From positions 1 to 10,903 of the forward strand of contig JAGGRV010000453.1 of assembly GCA_021159445.1 (NCBI GenBank): a stretch of DNA of 10,903 nucleotides. Direction: 5' to 3'. Made by a program: the position numbers and the translations under genes. A model generated the notes under the pieces. That model had not been told where the DNA came from. It ran no database searches and was given only the letters and a program-made list of their open reading frames with translations. This document shows positions 1 to 6,492 of this stretch, one piece after another (position 1 is the stretch's first letter; every line of letters begins with the position of its first letter). This DNA is from Deltaproteobacteria bacterium. Its GTDB lineage: Bacteria; Desulfobacterota; Dissulfuribacteria; Dissulfuribacterales; UBA3076.

Positions 1-243
1 AGCCTCCTCGGCTGGGTTAGGGAAAGGAAGAGGCCTGGCAAGGCCCCTTCCCACGTCTACCTCTTTATGGTGGACATCCCCAGGATAATGCTCCCGGACT
101 TGAGCCAGGCAGGCCCGTTCAGGCGCGGGGATCTAGTCTCAGAGAACATGCTCCCCCAGGAGGTCTGGCAGGTTCTTTTGAGGCACGGGGCCGTGATCAG
201 GTTCAACCTCTACCCGGACTGGCCGGGGGGTGAGAAAAAGTGA
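1..243 (+). CDS. Partial protein, C-terminal 80 residues, GINS B-domain-like
   Basis: The reading frame is open from the window edge to TGA at 241-243, so only the last 80 residues are seen and the start lies outside. The visible part runs as a strand (VYLFMVDIPRIML), a turn (AGPFRRGDLV), then a helix and strand (LPQEVWQVLLRHGAVIRF). This order of 'D-x-P', 'GPF+xGD', 'LP' and a closing 'L--G-A' resembles the small beta-rich B domain of archaeal GINS replication proteins. That family helps load and activate the replicative helicase. I infer this from pattern alone; the N-terminal half that would decide it is missing. A replication accessory role would suit a mobile element. The next gene starts at GTG 240, overlapping this stop by four bases, so the two are probably translated together. 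It could equally be an unrelated small beta-domain protein. Confidence 0.6.
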   Translation, partial: SLLGWVRERKRPGKAPSHVYLFMVDIPRIMLPDLSQAGPFRRGDLVSENMLPQEVWQVLLRHGAVIRFNLYPDWPGGEKK

Positions 244-428
244 TCCTGCCGCACGAGATTGGGCACAAAACTTACGAGATCCTTAGGCACTACAGGGAGG
301 AGGGCACCATCGGATATTATACCTTATTAGGATTTTATAATGCGTGGGGCTGGTGGAACGACGAAATTGAGGCGTGGTGGGACGACCCAGACCTGTTCTT
401 AGCGTGGATCCTGGGGAGGTGGTTTTGA
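240..428 (+). CDS. Trp-rich small protein of unknown function
   Basis: A 62-residue protein with a GTG start at 240 that overlaps the upstream stop, preceded at 5 nt by a strong Shine-Dalgarno-like GGGGTGAG (227-234). I do not recognise a family. Seven of the last 35 residues are tryptophan, which together with many Asp/Glu residues gives an acidic, aromatic C-terminal half. Near the N-terminus is HEIGH (residues 5-9), which formally matches the HExxH zinc-protease motif, but there is no downstream third ligand typical of metzincins, so chance is likely. There is no signal peptide or clear membrane segment. Its stop TGA overlaps the ATG of the following zinc-ribbon gene (TGATG), so it belongs to the same plus-strand operon. 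Confidence 0.7.
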   Translation: MILPHEIGHKTYEILRHYREEGTIGYYTLLGFYNAWGWWNDEIEAWWDDPDLFLAWILGRWF

Positions 429-634
429 TGAGGCTCGGCGTGGTTTGGTCTCTGGTGAAGGGGCCAGAGGTTGAGAAGGACGGGGCCGTCTTTACCTGCC
501 CAGTCTGCGGCCACAAGGTCAAGAGGAAGGACATCCACAGCCCGGCCTTTTGCCCGAAGTGTGGGACGCAGTTCTCCTGGGATCCCGTCCTTGAGAGGTA
601 TATCATCCAGACGAGGGTCATTGACGAGAAATAG
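428..634 (+). CDS. Zinc-ribbon small protein
   Basis: A 68-residue protein. I chose ATG 428 because it overlaps the previous stop as TGATG and has GGGGAGGTGG just upstream; an in-frame start at 374 would extend deep into the neighbouring gene. Cysteines at 24, 27, 42 and 45 form CPVC-x14-CPKC, a classic zinc ribbon with two zinc knuckles. Zinc ribbons of this size in archaeal viruses and plasmids are usually nucleic-acid-binding or protein-docking modules, but nothing here shows a specific target. The remainder (residues 1-22 and 46-68) is short and without motif. It sits in a chain of small overlapping plus-strand genes. Confidence 0.8.
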   Translation: MRLGVVWSLVKGPEVEKDGAVFTCPVCGHKVKRKDIHSPAFCPKCGTQFSWDPVLERYIIQTRVIDEK

Positions 635-645
635 AGGTGTGGGAG

Positions 646-813
646 ATGAAAATGATAGACGAGAAGTCCGCGAGGAAGCTGGTGAAAAAATACGGGAAGA
701 AGATCCTCAGGAACTTCGACTACGTTTTGGTTCCGGGGCACGGCGTCCTCGTGCCCGTCCGTGACTTCCTCTTTTTGCTTGAGTTAGAGGGTGGTGAGCA
801 TGAAGATAAGTGA
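646..813 (+). CDS. Small basic protein, unknown function
   Basis: A 55-residue protein starting at ATG 646 with a Shine-Dalgarno site GAGGTG (634-639) six bases upstream. A second ATG two codons later is possible. The N-terminal third is lysine-rich and helical (KSARKLVKKYGKK). A hydrophobic middle follows (FDYVLVPGHGVLVPVRDFLFLLELE) that is too broken by charge to be a confident membrane span. The end overlaps the start of the helix-turn-helix gene by 14 nt, as expected for co-translated genes. I do not recognise a family. Confidence 0.6.
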   Translation: MKMIDEKSARKLVKKYGKKILRNFDYVLVPGHGVLVPVRDFLFLLELEGGEHEDK

Positions 814-1396
814 GCTCGCAAAGAGGTATGGGGTCGGTAAGAGGGCGATGTATAGGGCGTTCCACACCTGGGCCTCCCACTACGCCGACTCGCCCGAGCA
901 GTTTAGGAAGCCCAACGGCCAGTTCGACGTCCCGCCAGAGTTTGTTGACTGGCTGGAAAACAGCGGGAAGAGGACGCTGAAGGCGATTGCGAGGAGGCTC
1001 GGTATGAGCTGGGACACGGTGCAGGAGCTGTTCCAAAGGTGGTGCAAGGCCAAGGGGGTCAACCCCTACGCGTTTTTAAGGCCGGTCTGGACTGGGCGTT
1101 CGGTTAAGGTTGCCTACATCGTGCCGGACGAATTCGCAGAGTGGCTCGAGGAGAGGGCTGAGATGCTCAGGGCAGTTGAAGAGAGTTACAGGAGGGCGAT
1201 CGGGATCATTGAGAGGGCATTTCCGGACGCGGGCGCGAGGGGCAAGAACAAGAAGCTCGTGAACGAGTTCAGGTGGTGGTGCGAACTAAACGGCTATGAC
1301 ATTAACGAGTTCAGGGCGGTCGGGAGGCGGTATATATACCCGGAGGAGTTTATCCGCTGGCTCGAGGAGAGGTACGGGGGCGATGGGCGTGGGTAA
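800..1396 (+). CDS. Three-repeat helix-turn-helix protein
   Basis: A 198-residue probable DNA-binding protein. I chose ATG 800 because GGGTGGTGA (789-797) lies just ahead; GTG 791 is the alternative. The protein is built from three related units. Unit 1 (3-53) has an HTH, ISELAKRYGVGKRAMYRAF, then ends VPPEFVDWLE. Unit 2 (59-118) has a second HTH, LKAIARRLGMSWDTVQELF, and ends VPDEFAEWLEE. Unit 3 (about 149-191) has lost a clear HTH but keeps the F-x-x-W-C core and ends YPEEFIRWLEE. A charged helix (120-140) separates units 2 and 3. This suggests binding to a repeated or extended DNA site, as a regulator or replication/partition protein; the target is unknown. It overlaps the genes on both sides. 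I know no named family with this exact architecture. Confidence 0.8.
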   Translation: MKISELAKRYGVGKRAMYRAFHTWASHYADSPEQFRKPNGQFDVPPEFVDWLENSGKRTLKAIARRLGMSWDTVQELFQRWCKAKGVNPYAFLRPVWTGRSVKVAYIVPDEFAEWLEERAEMLRAVEESYRRAIGIIERAFPDAGARGKNKKLVNEFRWWCELNGYDINEFRAVGRRYIYPEEFIRWLEERYGGDGRG

Positions 1397-1526
1397 GTTC
1401 GTGTGGGTCTGCCCCTACTGCGGTAAGAAATTCGAGAACTTCTTCGCTTACGTCCTACACATGGAGTGGCACGAGAGGCAGGAGCGTGAGGGCAGTGGCC
1501 GGGATGAAGCCGTATTTCAGGACTGA
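1383..1526 (+). CDS. C2H2 zinc-finger small protein
   Basis: A 47-residue protein starting at ATG 1383, inside the end of the preceding HTH gene (14-nt overlap). Residues Cys-x2-Cys-x12-His-x3-His (CPYCGKKF…HMEWH) form a single classical C2H2 zinc finger with an aromatic/hydrophobic core (Phe, Phe, Tyr, Leu). Such single-finger mini-proteins are common in archaeal viruses and plasmids, where they act or are presumed to act as transcription regulators. Single fingers usually need flanking basic residues or dimerisation to bind DNA; here the C-terminus is Glu/Arg-rich. The next gene's start lies inside this one. It is too short for strong homology claims, but the motif is complete. Confidence 0.75.
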   Translation: MGVGKFVWVCPYCGKKFENFFAYVLHMEWHERQEREGSGRDEAVFQD

Positions 1527-2331
1527 CCTAGGGGAGCTGTATTGCGGGGATGCCTGGCAACTGCTGAGGGAGCTCCCGGGGAGGAGCGTTGACCTGATCA
1601 TAGCGGATCCTCCTTATGTGGAGTACAGGGACACTAGAACCCAGAGCGACGAGTGGTCTCTTAAGAGGAATTGGAGGGTGTTGTTTAGGCTGCTGGCGGA
1701 CGCTCTAAAAGACAGCGGCTGCCTGTTCCTTTTTGGCGTCCCTTCTTACTATCTTAGGGTAGCGGACGCAATACTGAGGTATTTCAGGGTTTACTTTGAC
1801 ATGATCTGGGTGAAGCCAGTCCCGATCGCATTTTTGACGGCGAAGCAGAAACCGCTCAACAGACATGAGCAGATACTGTGCCTGGTGAAGAAGGGGGCCA
1901 AGGTCTCGGAGATAACGTATAATTACAGAGAGATCGGCTCGAAGGGTGAGCCCTATGTGAACATCAGGAGGGGTTATGACAAGTACACGGGTGTAGTCCA
2001 CACCCCGACCTTCAACAAGGACGGCTTTAGGTACCCAACGACTATTCTGGAGTTCCCCAATAAGCCGGCGATGTCAAAAGACGAAAGGACGCCCCACCCG
2101 ACCCAAAAACCGGCCGCCCTAATCGAGTATCTCGTCAAGGGCTGGAGCAACGAGGGGGACTTGGTCTTAGACCCGTTCCTGGGCTCGGGGACGACGGCGG
2201 TGGTTTGCGAGAGGCTAAACCGCAGGTGGGTCGGTATTGAGATAAACCCGGAATATTGCGAGCTCGCGAAGAATAGGGTGCTGGCGGTTTTAAGGGAAAA
2301 AAGGAACAGCCTGGAGAGGTGGTTGAAGTGA
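1504..2331 (+). CDS. Beta-class DNA methyltransferase (N6-adenine or N4-cytosine)
   Basis: A 275-residue SAM-dependent DNA amino-methyltransferase. The catalytic motif IV DPPY is near the N-terminus (35-38), preceded by LYCGDAWQLL. The SAM-binding motif I DPFLGSGTT is near the C-terminus (223-231), followed by RRWVGIEINPEYCELAKNR. This order (IV before I) defines the beta class. HPTQKP (198-203), typical of the family, precedes motif I. The middle (about 50-190) should hold the target-recognition part; the methylated base and site cannot be read off. ATG 1504 is chosen with GTGAGGG 10 nt upstream; GTG 1486 or 1495 are alternatives. No endonuclease gene is seen alongside, so it looks like a solitary enzyme that could protect the element's DNA from host restriction. 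It ends overlapping the following pilin-like gene (GTGA). Confidence 0.93.
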   Translation: MKPYFRTDLGELYCGDAWQLLRELPGRSVDLIIADPPYVEYRDTRTQSDEWSLKRNWRVLFRLLADALKDSGCLFLFGVPSYYLRVADAILRYFRVYFDMIWVKPVPIAFLTAKQKPLNRHEQILCLVKKGAKVSEITYNYREIGSKGEPYVNIRRGYDKYTGVVHTPTFNKDGFRYPTTILEFPNKPAMSKDERTPHPTQKPAALIEYLVKGWSNEGDLVLDPFLGSGTTAVVCERLNRRWVGIEINPEYCELAKNRVLAVLREKRNSLERWLK

Positions 2332-2486
2332 AGAGGAGCCAGGCCTTACTTGAGTACCTCCTCGCCCTCGCCCTTGCACTTTTAATTGCGAGCTATGTCT
2401 TTTCGGCGGTGCTCAATGTCGCCGTTCAGGGCGGGGAGCTCGTCAAGAACGTGACTAAAAAAATTATTGAAGAGCTTCATGGGTAA
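2328..2486 (+). CDS. Small membrane protein with class III (pilin-type) signal peptide
   Basis: A 52-residue protein with a GTG start at 2328 that overlaps the methyltransferase stop. The N-terminus, KRSQALLEYLLALALALLIA, fits the euryarchaeal class III signal pattern Q-x-S-x-E-x-x-x-L except that the Ser is Leu. It has a short basic leader, a Gln, a Glu at +4, then a hydrophobic helix of about 20 residues. In that family a prepilin peptidase (EppA/FlaK type) cuts just before the Gln, and the hydrophobic helix drives filament assembly or anchors the protein. The mature part would be very short (about 48 residues), ending in an amphipathic, lysine-rich tail. A plain single-pass membrane peptide remains possible. 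The gene ends tail-to-tail with the 307-aa structural gene, overlapping it by 10 nt. Confidence 0.7.
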   Translation: MKRSQALLEYLLALALALLIASYVFSAVLNVAVQGGELVKNVTKKIIEELHG

Positions 2487-3400
2487 ACCGTCCAGTAGTC
2501 AAGGATTGTTTTAGTGTTGTCTTCAGGCTGCAGCTCTATCACCATTGTCGGCACGACCGGGAACCCAAAGATAGGATACTGGATCACATTCTGCCCTTCT
2601 TTTAGTGTTATTTTGTCCTCGAACAGCACGTCCCTGTAGTCGTCCACGCTCCTCGCCCTCACCACCACCGTCTGGGGTCTGTCCGTGCTGATGCTGAACT
2701 CTGCAATATTGACCGGCGCGGGGATTGAAGACGCGTGCGTGAAGAACACTGGGGCCGTCAGCCCTCTAAAGCTCGGGAACGAGATCCTGTTCTGCGGGTT
2801 CGTCGCGAGCTCCCTGAACTTCATCAGCACGCCCACCCACTGCTTGAGGTAGGCCTCCAGTACCGCGGCCCACGCGAGGATGTTCTTAAACACGCCCGTC
2901 GCCTTCCCCGGCACCGGCACGTTGAAGTTGCCTGCCGGGGTTGACACGACGCTGTAACCCCTGCTCGCCACGGTTCTCCCCAGCTCTGACACGAACTTGA
3001 TATCCTCGACCTTGACGCCCGGGATGTATGGATCACCGGCGTCTGTCACCACAAGGCTCCCCGCCCTCTTGTACTCGTCCATGAACCTGCTGCATATCAC
3101 GTTTGCCGCTGCCGCAGTCTGCATCCACTCGGTAATTTGTTCCTCCTCTATCGGGGCAATGTCTTTAACCCAGCTCAATATTGTGTCCCAGTCCATCGTC
3201 TCTGGGGCGTCTGGGAACTCGGGGGCCCTCCCGAGGCCGGTCTCTGAGAACGGCCCCACCGCCTTTATCTCTGGCTTGCCGGGCATGGCCACCGCGTTCC
3301 TGTATGCGGCGTTTGTCGCCCAGTCCGGGAGCTTTGCCACGGTCGGGAAGACAACCTCGCCAGCAACCCTCACCTTAAAGGGGAAGTTATACAGCACCAT
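2477..3400 (-). CDS. Putative structural protein, paralogue 2 (307 aa)
   Basis: A 307-residue protein with start ATG 3400; a strong GGAGGGGG (3407-3413) lies six bases upstream, and the in-frame GTG 3406 is too close to it. It has no signal peptide or membrane segment. It is a clear paralogue of the gene directly upstream. Both share E-W-M (91-93), YIPGVKV (125-131), ASRGY-x-V-x-S-PAG-x-x-NVP (145-162) and a C-terminal beta-rich domain (about 230-307) with D-x-D/R-x-QT…DDYR…VPx-VxxxQPED-x-T+T-I/L. I do not recognise either as a known capsid family. Tandem, highly expressed-looking paralogues next to a fibre-like protein are most simply a pair of particle subunits (major and minor virion or sheath proteins). 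This is inference. It is the last gene of the minus-strand operon. Confidence 0.8.
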   Translation of the reverse strand: MVLYNFPFKVRVAGEVVFPTVAKLPDWATNAAYRNAVAMPGKPEIKAVGPFSETGLGRAPEFPDAPETMDWDTILSWVKDIAPIEEEQITEWMQTAAAANVICSRFMDEYKRAGSLVVTDAGDPYIPGVKVEDIKFVSELGRTVASRGYSVVSTPAGNFNVPVPGKATGVFKNILAWAAVLEAYLKQWVGVLMKFRELATNPQNRISFPSFRGLTAPVFFTHASSIPAPVNIAEFSISTDRPQTVVVRARSVDDYRDVLFEDKITLKEGQNVIQYPIFGFPVVPTMVIELQPEDNTKTILDYWTVYP

Positions 3401-3402
3401 CT

Positions 3403-4452
3403 TCACCCCCTCCTAACCTCGAAACTGTTCAGGACGGTTCTTGTGTAGTCCTCGGGCTGCATGTGATTAACAACCGGGGGCACGGCTGGGTATGACGCTA
3501 CCACGAACTCGATAGTGCTCCTCCCGCGCGGGACTTCTATTTCGCCCTCGTCTATCACCCTGCGGTAGTCGTTTGGATCCCTGAACGTTATCTTCATTGT
3601 CTGGTCTCTGTCACTGTCTATGACCATCCTCACGATCGCCCTCTGCGTTTCCCTGCTCGGCTGCTGGAGGATGAAGAACGGGGCCACCTTGCCGTCTATG
3701 TTCGGGAAGCCAACGGCTTGGGTGATCCTGTCCGCGAGCCTCACGAGCTGCCCGAGGGCCCCCTTCCACTGTATGCCGTACTGCCTCCCCGCGTAAGCCC
3801 ACCCTAAGAAGTCCTTGCCGATGATCGCCCTCATCGCGCCTCTTGGCACATTTATCTCCCCTGCGGGGCTGATCACCGTCGCATAGCCCCTACTCGCATA
3901 GGAATACCCGCTGATGCTCCTGAACGCCATGCTCGATACTCTGACCCCTGGGATGAACCCGTCGCCGGTGCTGGTGACGAACTGGGAGTGCACGTTGTAT
4001 TCGGCCTCCCTCGCGGTCATCACCACGTTTGTCGCCGTGACGTCGTGCATCCACTCGACAATTTCCGTCCCGTCGGGCGGGATCTCCTGCTGGATGCGTG
4101 GCAGGACGTCCTCCGTCGCCAGAACTTTCCCGAACTGCGGGAACAGTGGGCTCGGCTTGATAGGTATCCTGTTTATGTCGAATGTCTCAGTTATCCTCCT
4201 CACGACGAATTCGCCGATGCCGAAGTTCTCTATCCCCTGCTCCATTATGCGCGGGTTCTCAGTCGCCCACCGCGCAAGCGGGAGCTGTGTCGGGTGGTAC
4301 CTCAGGAGTGTCTCCCCGACGGGGACTTGCCTTGTCGGGGCCACCAAGTCCTGCACTGGTGCGGCCCTGACCATCGCACCAGGCCCCCTCGCGAAGAACC
4401 TCGCCATCAGGGGGCCGAGCTTGTTGGGGGGAACTCTATAATACTCCTCCAT
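3403..4452 (-). CDS. Putative structural protein, paralogue 1 (349 aa)
   Basis: A 349-residue protein starting at ATG 4452, seven bases after GGAGGTGA (4460-4467). An in-frame GTG 4458 is too close to that site. It carries an extra N-terminal region of roughly 100 residues compared with its downstream paralogue, including an Arg/Pro-rich stretch (FFARGPGAMVRAAPVQ, 19-34). The shared part has EWM (133-135), FIPGVRV (166-172), ASRGYATVISPAGEINVP (186-203) and the same C-terminal beta domain ending QPEDYTRTVLNSFEV. No signal peptide, membrane helix or catalytic motif is visible. The stop overlaps the leader of the 307-aa gene. I infer a virion or surface-assembly subunit because of its tandem duplicate, its place between a fibre-like protein and a protease, and the absence of any enzymatic signature. 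The basic N-terminal arm could bind nucleic acid. Confidence 0.8.
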   Translation of the reverse strand: MEEYYRVPPNKLGPLMARFFARGPGAMVRAAPVQDLVAPTRQVPVGETLLRYHPTQLPLARWATENPRIMEQGIENFGIGEFVVRRITETFDINRIPIKPSPLFPQFGKVLATEDVLPRIQQEIPPDGTEIVEWMHDVTATNVVMTAREAEYNVHSQFVTSTGDGFIPGVRVSSMAFRSISGYSYASRGYATVISPAGEINVPRGAMRAIIGKDFLGWAYAGRQYGIQWKGALGQLVRLADRITQAVGFPNIDGKVAPFFILQQPSRETQRAIVRMVIDSDRDQTMKITFRDPNDYRRVIDEGEIEVPRGRSTIEFVVASYPAVPPVVNHMQPEDYTRTVLNSFEVRRG

Positions 4453-4458
4453 CTCCAC

Positions 4459-4986
4459 TCACCTCCCAAACGCGAAATAGCAAATTGTGGTTCTTCCGAG
4501 CACATTAAACACCTCAAAACCGTCCTCCTTAACGTCCATGAGGAAGCACATCGTGGGGAGCCTGATGGTCATTGTGGTAACCTCCGGCACCGGCAGCCTC
4601 ACCGTCCACCAGCCGATCCTGTATTCCCTCCACTCTATCGTGACCCAGGGAACCTTTAGCTCGAAAAAGCCGAAGGGAACGGCTATCACGGTGGGGACGT
4701 CGCTGAATGTCCTCTCAAACGAGATCTTAGCCCTCCCAAAGCCTTCGACAGTGGCCATGCCGGCCTCCGCGAGGATCATGCCAGGGGGGATCGTCGAAAG
4801 GTCTGGGAGGGTCGCGCTGATTGAGCCCTTGCCCCTGATCTCGCTCTGCACGGTGTAGTTCCCCGCCTCGGACAGCTCGACATCTTTCGCGAGCCGCTCC
4901 GGGGTTATCGGCTCCCTCTGCTCTAGACCCCTCACAAAGTTCAGGAAGTCCTTAATTCTCCTAAACTTCACAAACGGCACTTCCAT
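4459..4986 (-). CDS. Beta-rich protein with H-type-lectin/tail-fibre-like C-terminus
   Basis: A 175-residue protein starting at ATG 4986, overlapping the protease stop as TGATG with GAGGTG just ahead. The N-terminus (1-45) is helical and charged. From about residue 85 the chain alternates beta strands: AKISFERTFSDVPTVIAVPFGF, then a Trp-rich section (WVTIEWREYRIGWWTV), ending DVKEDGFEVFN…TTICYFAFGR. The pairing of 'F-x-x-x-F-x-x-x-PxV' with a late 'GF-x-V…Y-x-A-x-G' is typical of the small beta-sandwich at the tips of phage tail fibres and H-type lectin-like domains, used for receptor or sugar binding. This is a pattern match only. Position within the putative structural block supports a spike or fibre role; otherwise it is an unknown beta protein. 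No signal peptide. Confidence 0.75.
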   Translation of the reverse strand: MEVPFVKFRRIKDFLNFVRGLEQREPITPERLAKDVELSEAGNYTVQSEIRGKGSISATLPDLSTIPPGMILAEAGMATVEGFGRAKISFERTFSDVPTVIAVPFGFFELKVPWVTIEWREYRIGWWTVRLPVPEVTTMTIRLPTMCFLMDVKEDGFEVFNVLGRTTICYFAFGR

Positions 4987-6476
4987 CACCTCTTAAACCT
5001 TGAGAGCTTGAATAAGCCCCACCCGGTGGCGATCGACTTCCCGTAAGTGTCTATTATCTCCTTATCTAATTCGTTTACTGGGTCTGGTATGATGTAGTCC
5101 TCCGCGGTCTCTTTTAGGGCCCTCTTGATGTCGTCCACATTGTCAATTACTCCATCACTGAGCAGGCAGGCCACCAGCCCGGCCACATGGGGGGTCGCTT
5201 GGCTTGTCCCGTGCATCCCGCCGGTCATGTCCCTTATCCCGTCGTAGAAACCCTCGAACCAGCCCTTTTCGCCGCTCCAGATTACCTCATCGGGCTGGGC
5301 GTCCTGGGAGGCCCTGCCGCCGCCAAGGGCGGTGCAGTCTGGCTTTATGATCTCGTCTCCATACCGTGCGACCAATGCCCTAAAGTCCTCTGCGTGCCCC
5401 TTGTCCCAGTCCGAGCCGGGCCCCCTCGATGACCACCAGGCCGGCAGGAAGTTGTCCGTTATCGAGGCGGAGCCCACCGTAATGGCCTTTATGGCGTGCC
5501 CTGGGGAGCCCACCGTGTATGGGTTAGGGCCGCTGTTCCCTGCCGCGATGACGAATATCACGCCCTCCTCGGCCAGCTCGTTCACGACTTTGGCCTCGGG
5601 ATCCTCGTCAATGCCGTTGCCCTGGGCCGGGCCTCCTAATGACATTGAAATTACCTGGGCCCCGCGCTTTACTGCTATCTCAATAGCTTTTAGAATGCCT
5701 TCTGTAGTTCCCGAGCCTGGGAAGGTGTTCAGGCACTTTACGTGGATAGACTTCTGGACGGCTGGCGCCATGCCCACGACTGGCCCATATGGGCTGTTGG
5801 CTGTTCCTCCACAAACGCAATTGTGGCACCAGCTCCCGTGGCCATGCATATCATCGGGGGGCTCTGGAATAACCGTGTATTGCTCTAAGGTGGCCTGCTT
5901 GGCCCAGAACTGGGGCGTGAGGAACGGGGAACCTGTGTCGAGGACTGCGACTGTTACTCCTGCCCCGTCCCTCGTGGGCGCGTCTTTGAGGATCTTTGCC
6001 GTCACCGATGTTGGATATATTCTCACATTCGTTAGGGGGTTCCACCCTGTGAGGATCCCAGGGATTGCACCGAGGGCCTTTACCGGGTCAAGCGGTGCCA
6101 TCAGTAGGGCCCCAGGGGGGACTTCCACGCTCGGGATCCTGATCTCGCCGAGGAGTTCATCTTGAATTCGTGCAAAAGGGTTTGGGATCGGCGCGGTGAC
6201 TGCGCCACCTGCAGCCCTAATCATCGACTTTGATATGCTCACGACCCCGGGGATCCTCTGCACTTCGTCGATCAGGTTTGCAGGAATTACTGCAGGTATG
6301 TAAAAGTTACCCTCAGGAACGGGCTGGCTTATGAGCCTCCTGTCGACCCTTATGCCCATCTCTTGGAGCTGCTCGAGGACATAGTCAACGCGCTGGGGGC
6401 TTACCTCGACCACGCACCTGATGAGCTGAGGAGGATCCACCTTGAGCTTTTCCCTCAGCAGGGGGGACAGCTTCAC
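4986..6476 (-). CDS. Subtilisin-family (S8) serine protease
   Basis: A 496-residue protease. I prefer GTG 6476, five bases after GGGTGA (6482-6487); GTG 6485 is the alternative. The catalytic triad is visible: Asp180 in VTVAVLDTG, His213 in HGHGS and Ser425 in HGTSQATPHVAGL. The oxyanion-hole Asn314 lies in VIAAGNSGP. Residues about 16-84 resemble an I9-type inhibitory prodomain (RCVVEVSPQRVDYVLEQL…PGVVSISKS). A linker of about 80 residues follows before the catalytic domain. No signal peptide is present, unlike most archaeal subtilases, so it probably acts in the cytoplasm or inside an assembling particle. Three cysteines cluster just after the catalytic His (WCHNCVC). Its place directly before putative structural genes suggests maturation of particle proteins, or delivery with the particle; both are inference. 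Confidence 0.95.
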   Translation of the reverse strand: MKLSPLLREKLKVDPPQLIRCVVEVSPQRVDYVLEQLQEMGIRVDRRLISQPVPEGNFYIPAVIPANLIDEVQRIPGVVSISKSMIRAAGGAVTAPIPNPFARIQDELLGEIRIPSVEVPPGALLMAPLDPVKALGAIPGILTGWNPLTNVRIYPTSVTAKILKDAPTRDGAGVTVAVLDTGSPFLTPQFWAKQATLEQYTVIPEPPDDMHGHGSWCHNCVCGGTANSPYGPVVGMAPAVQKSIHVKCLNTFPGSGTTEGILKAIEIAVKRGAQVISMSLGGPAQGNGIDEDPEAKVVNELAEEGVIFVIAAGNSGPNPYTVGSPGHAIKAITVGSASITDNFLPAWWSSRGPGSDWDKGHAEDFRALVARYGDEIIKPDCTALGGGRASQDAQPDEVIWSGEKGWFEGFYDGIRDMTGGMHGTSQATPHVAGLVACLLSDGVIDNVDDIKRALKETAEDYIIPDPVNELDKEIIDTYGKSIATGWGLFKLSRFKR

Positions 6477-6492
6477 CGCCGTCACCCATTTT

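Noticed and set aside
1329..1340. Perfect palindrome GGTATATATACC that looks like a TATA box
   Set aside because: It lies inside the HTH gene and encodes the conserved RRYIYPEEF of repeat unit 3; a BRE is lacking and the downstream genes overlap their neighbours, so coding use explains it.
3988..4659. Plus-strand open frame of 223 codons
   Set aside because: It is antisense to the 349-aa and 175-aa genes, whose paralogy and start signals are clear. The composition (Pro/Arg/His-rich) is typical of a GC-driven shadow frame.
5332..6165. Plus-strand open frame of 277 codons
   Set aside because: It lies opposite the subtilase, which has all catalytic motifs; no start signal or domain is seen in the antisense frame.
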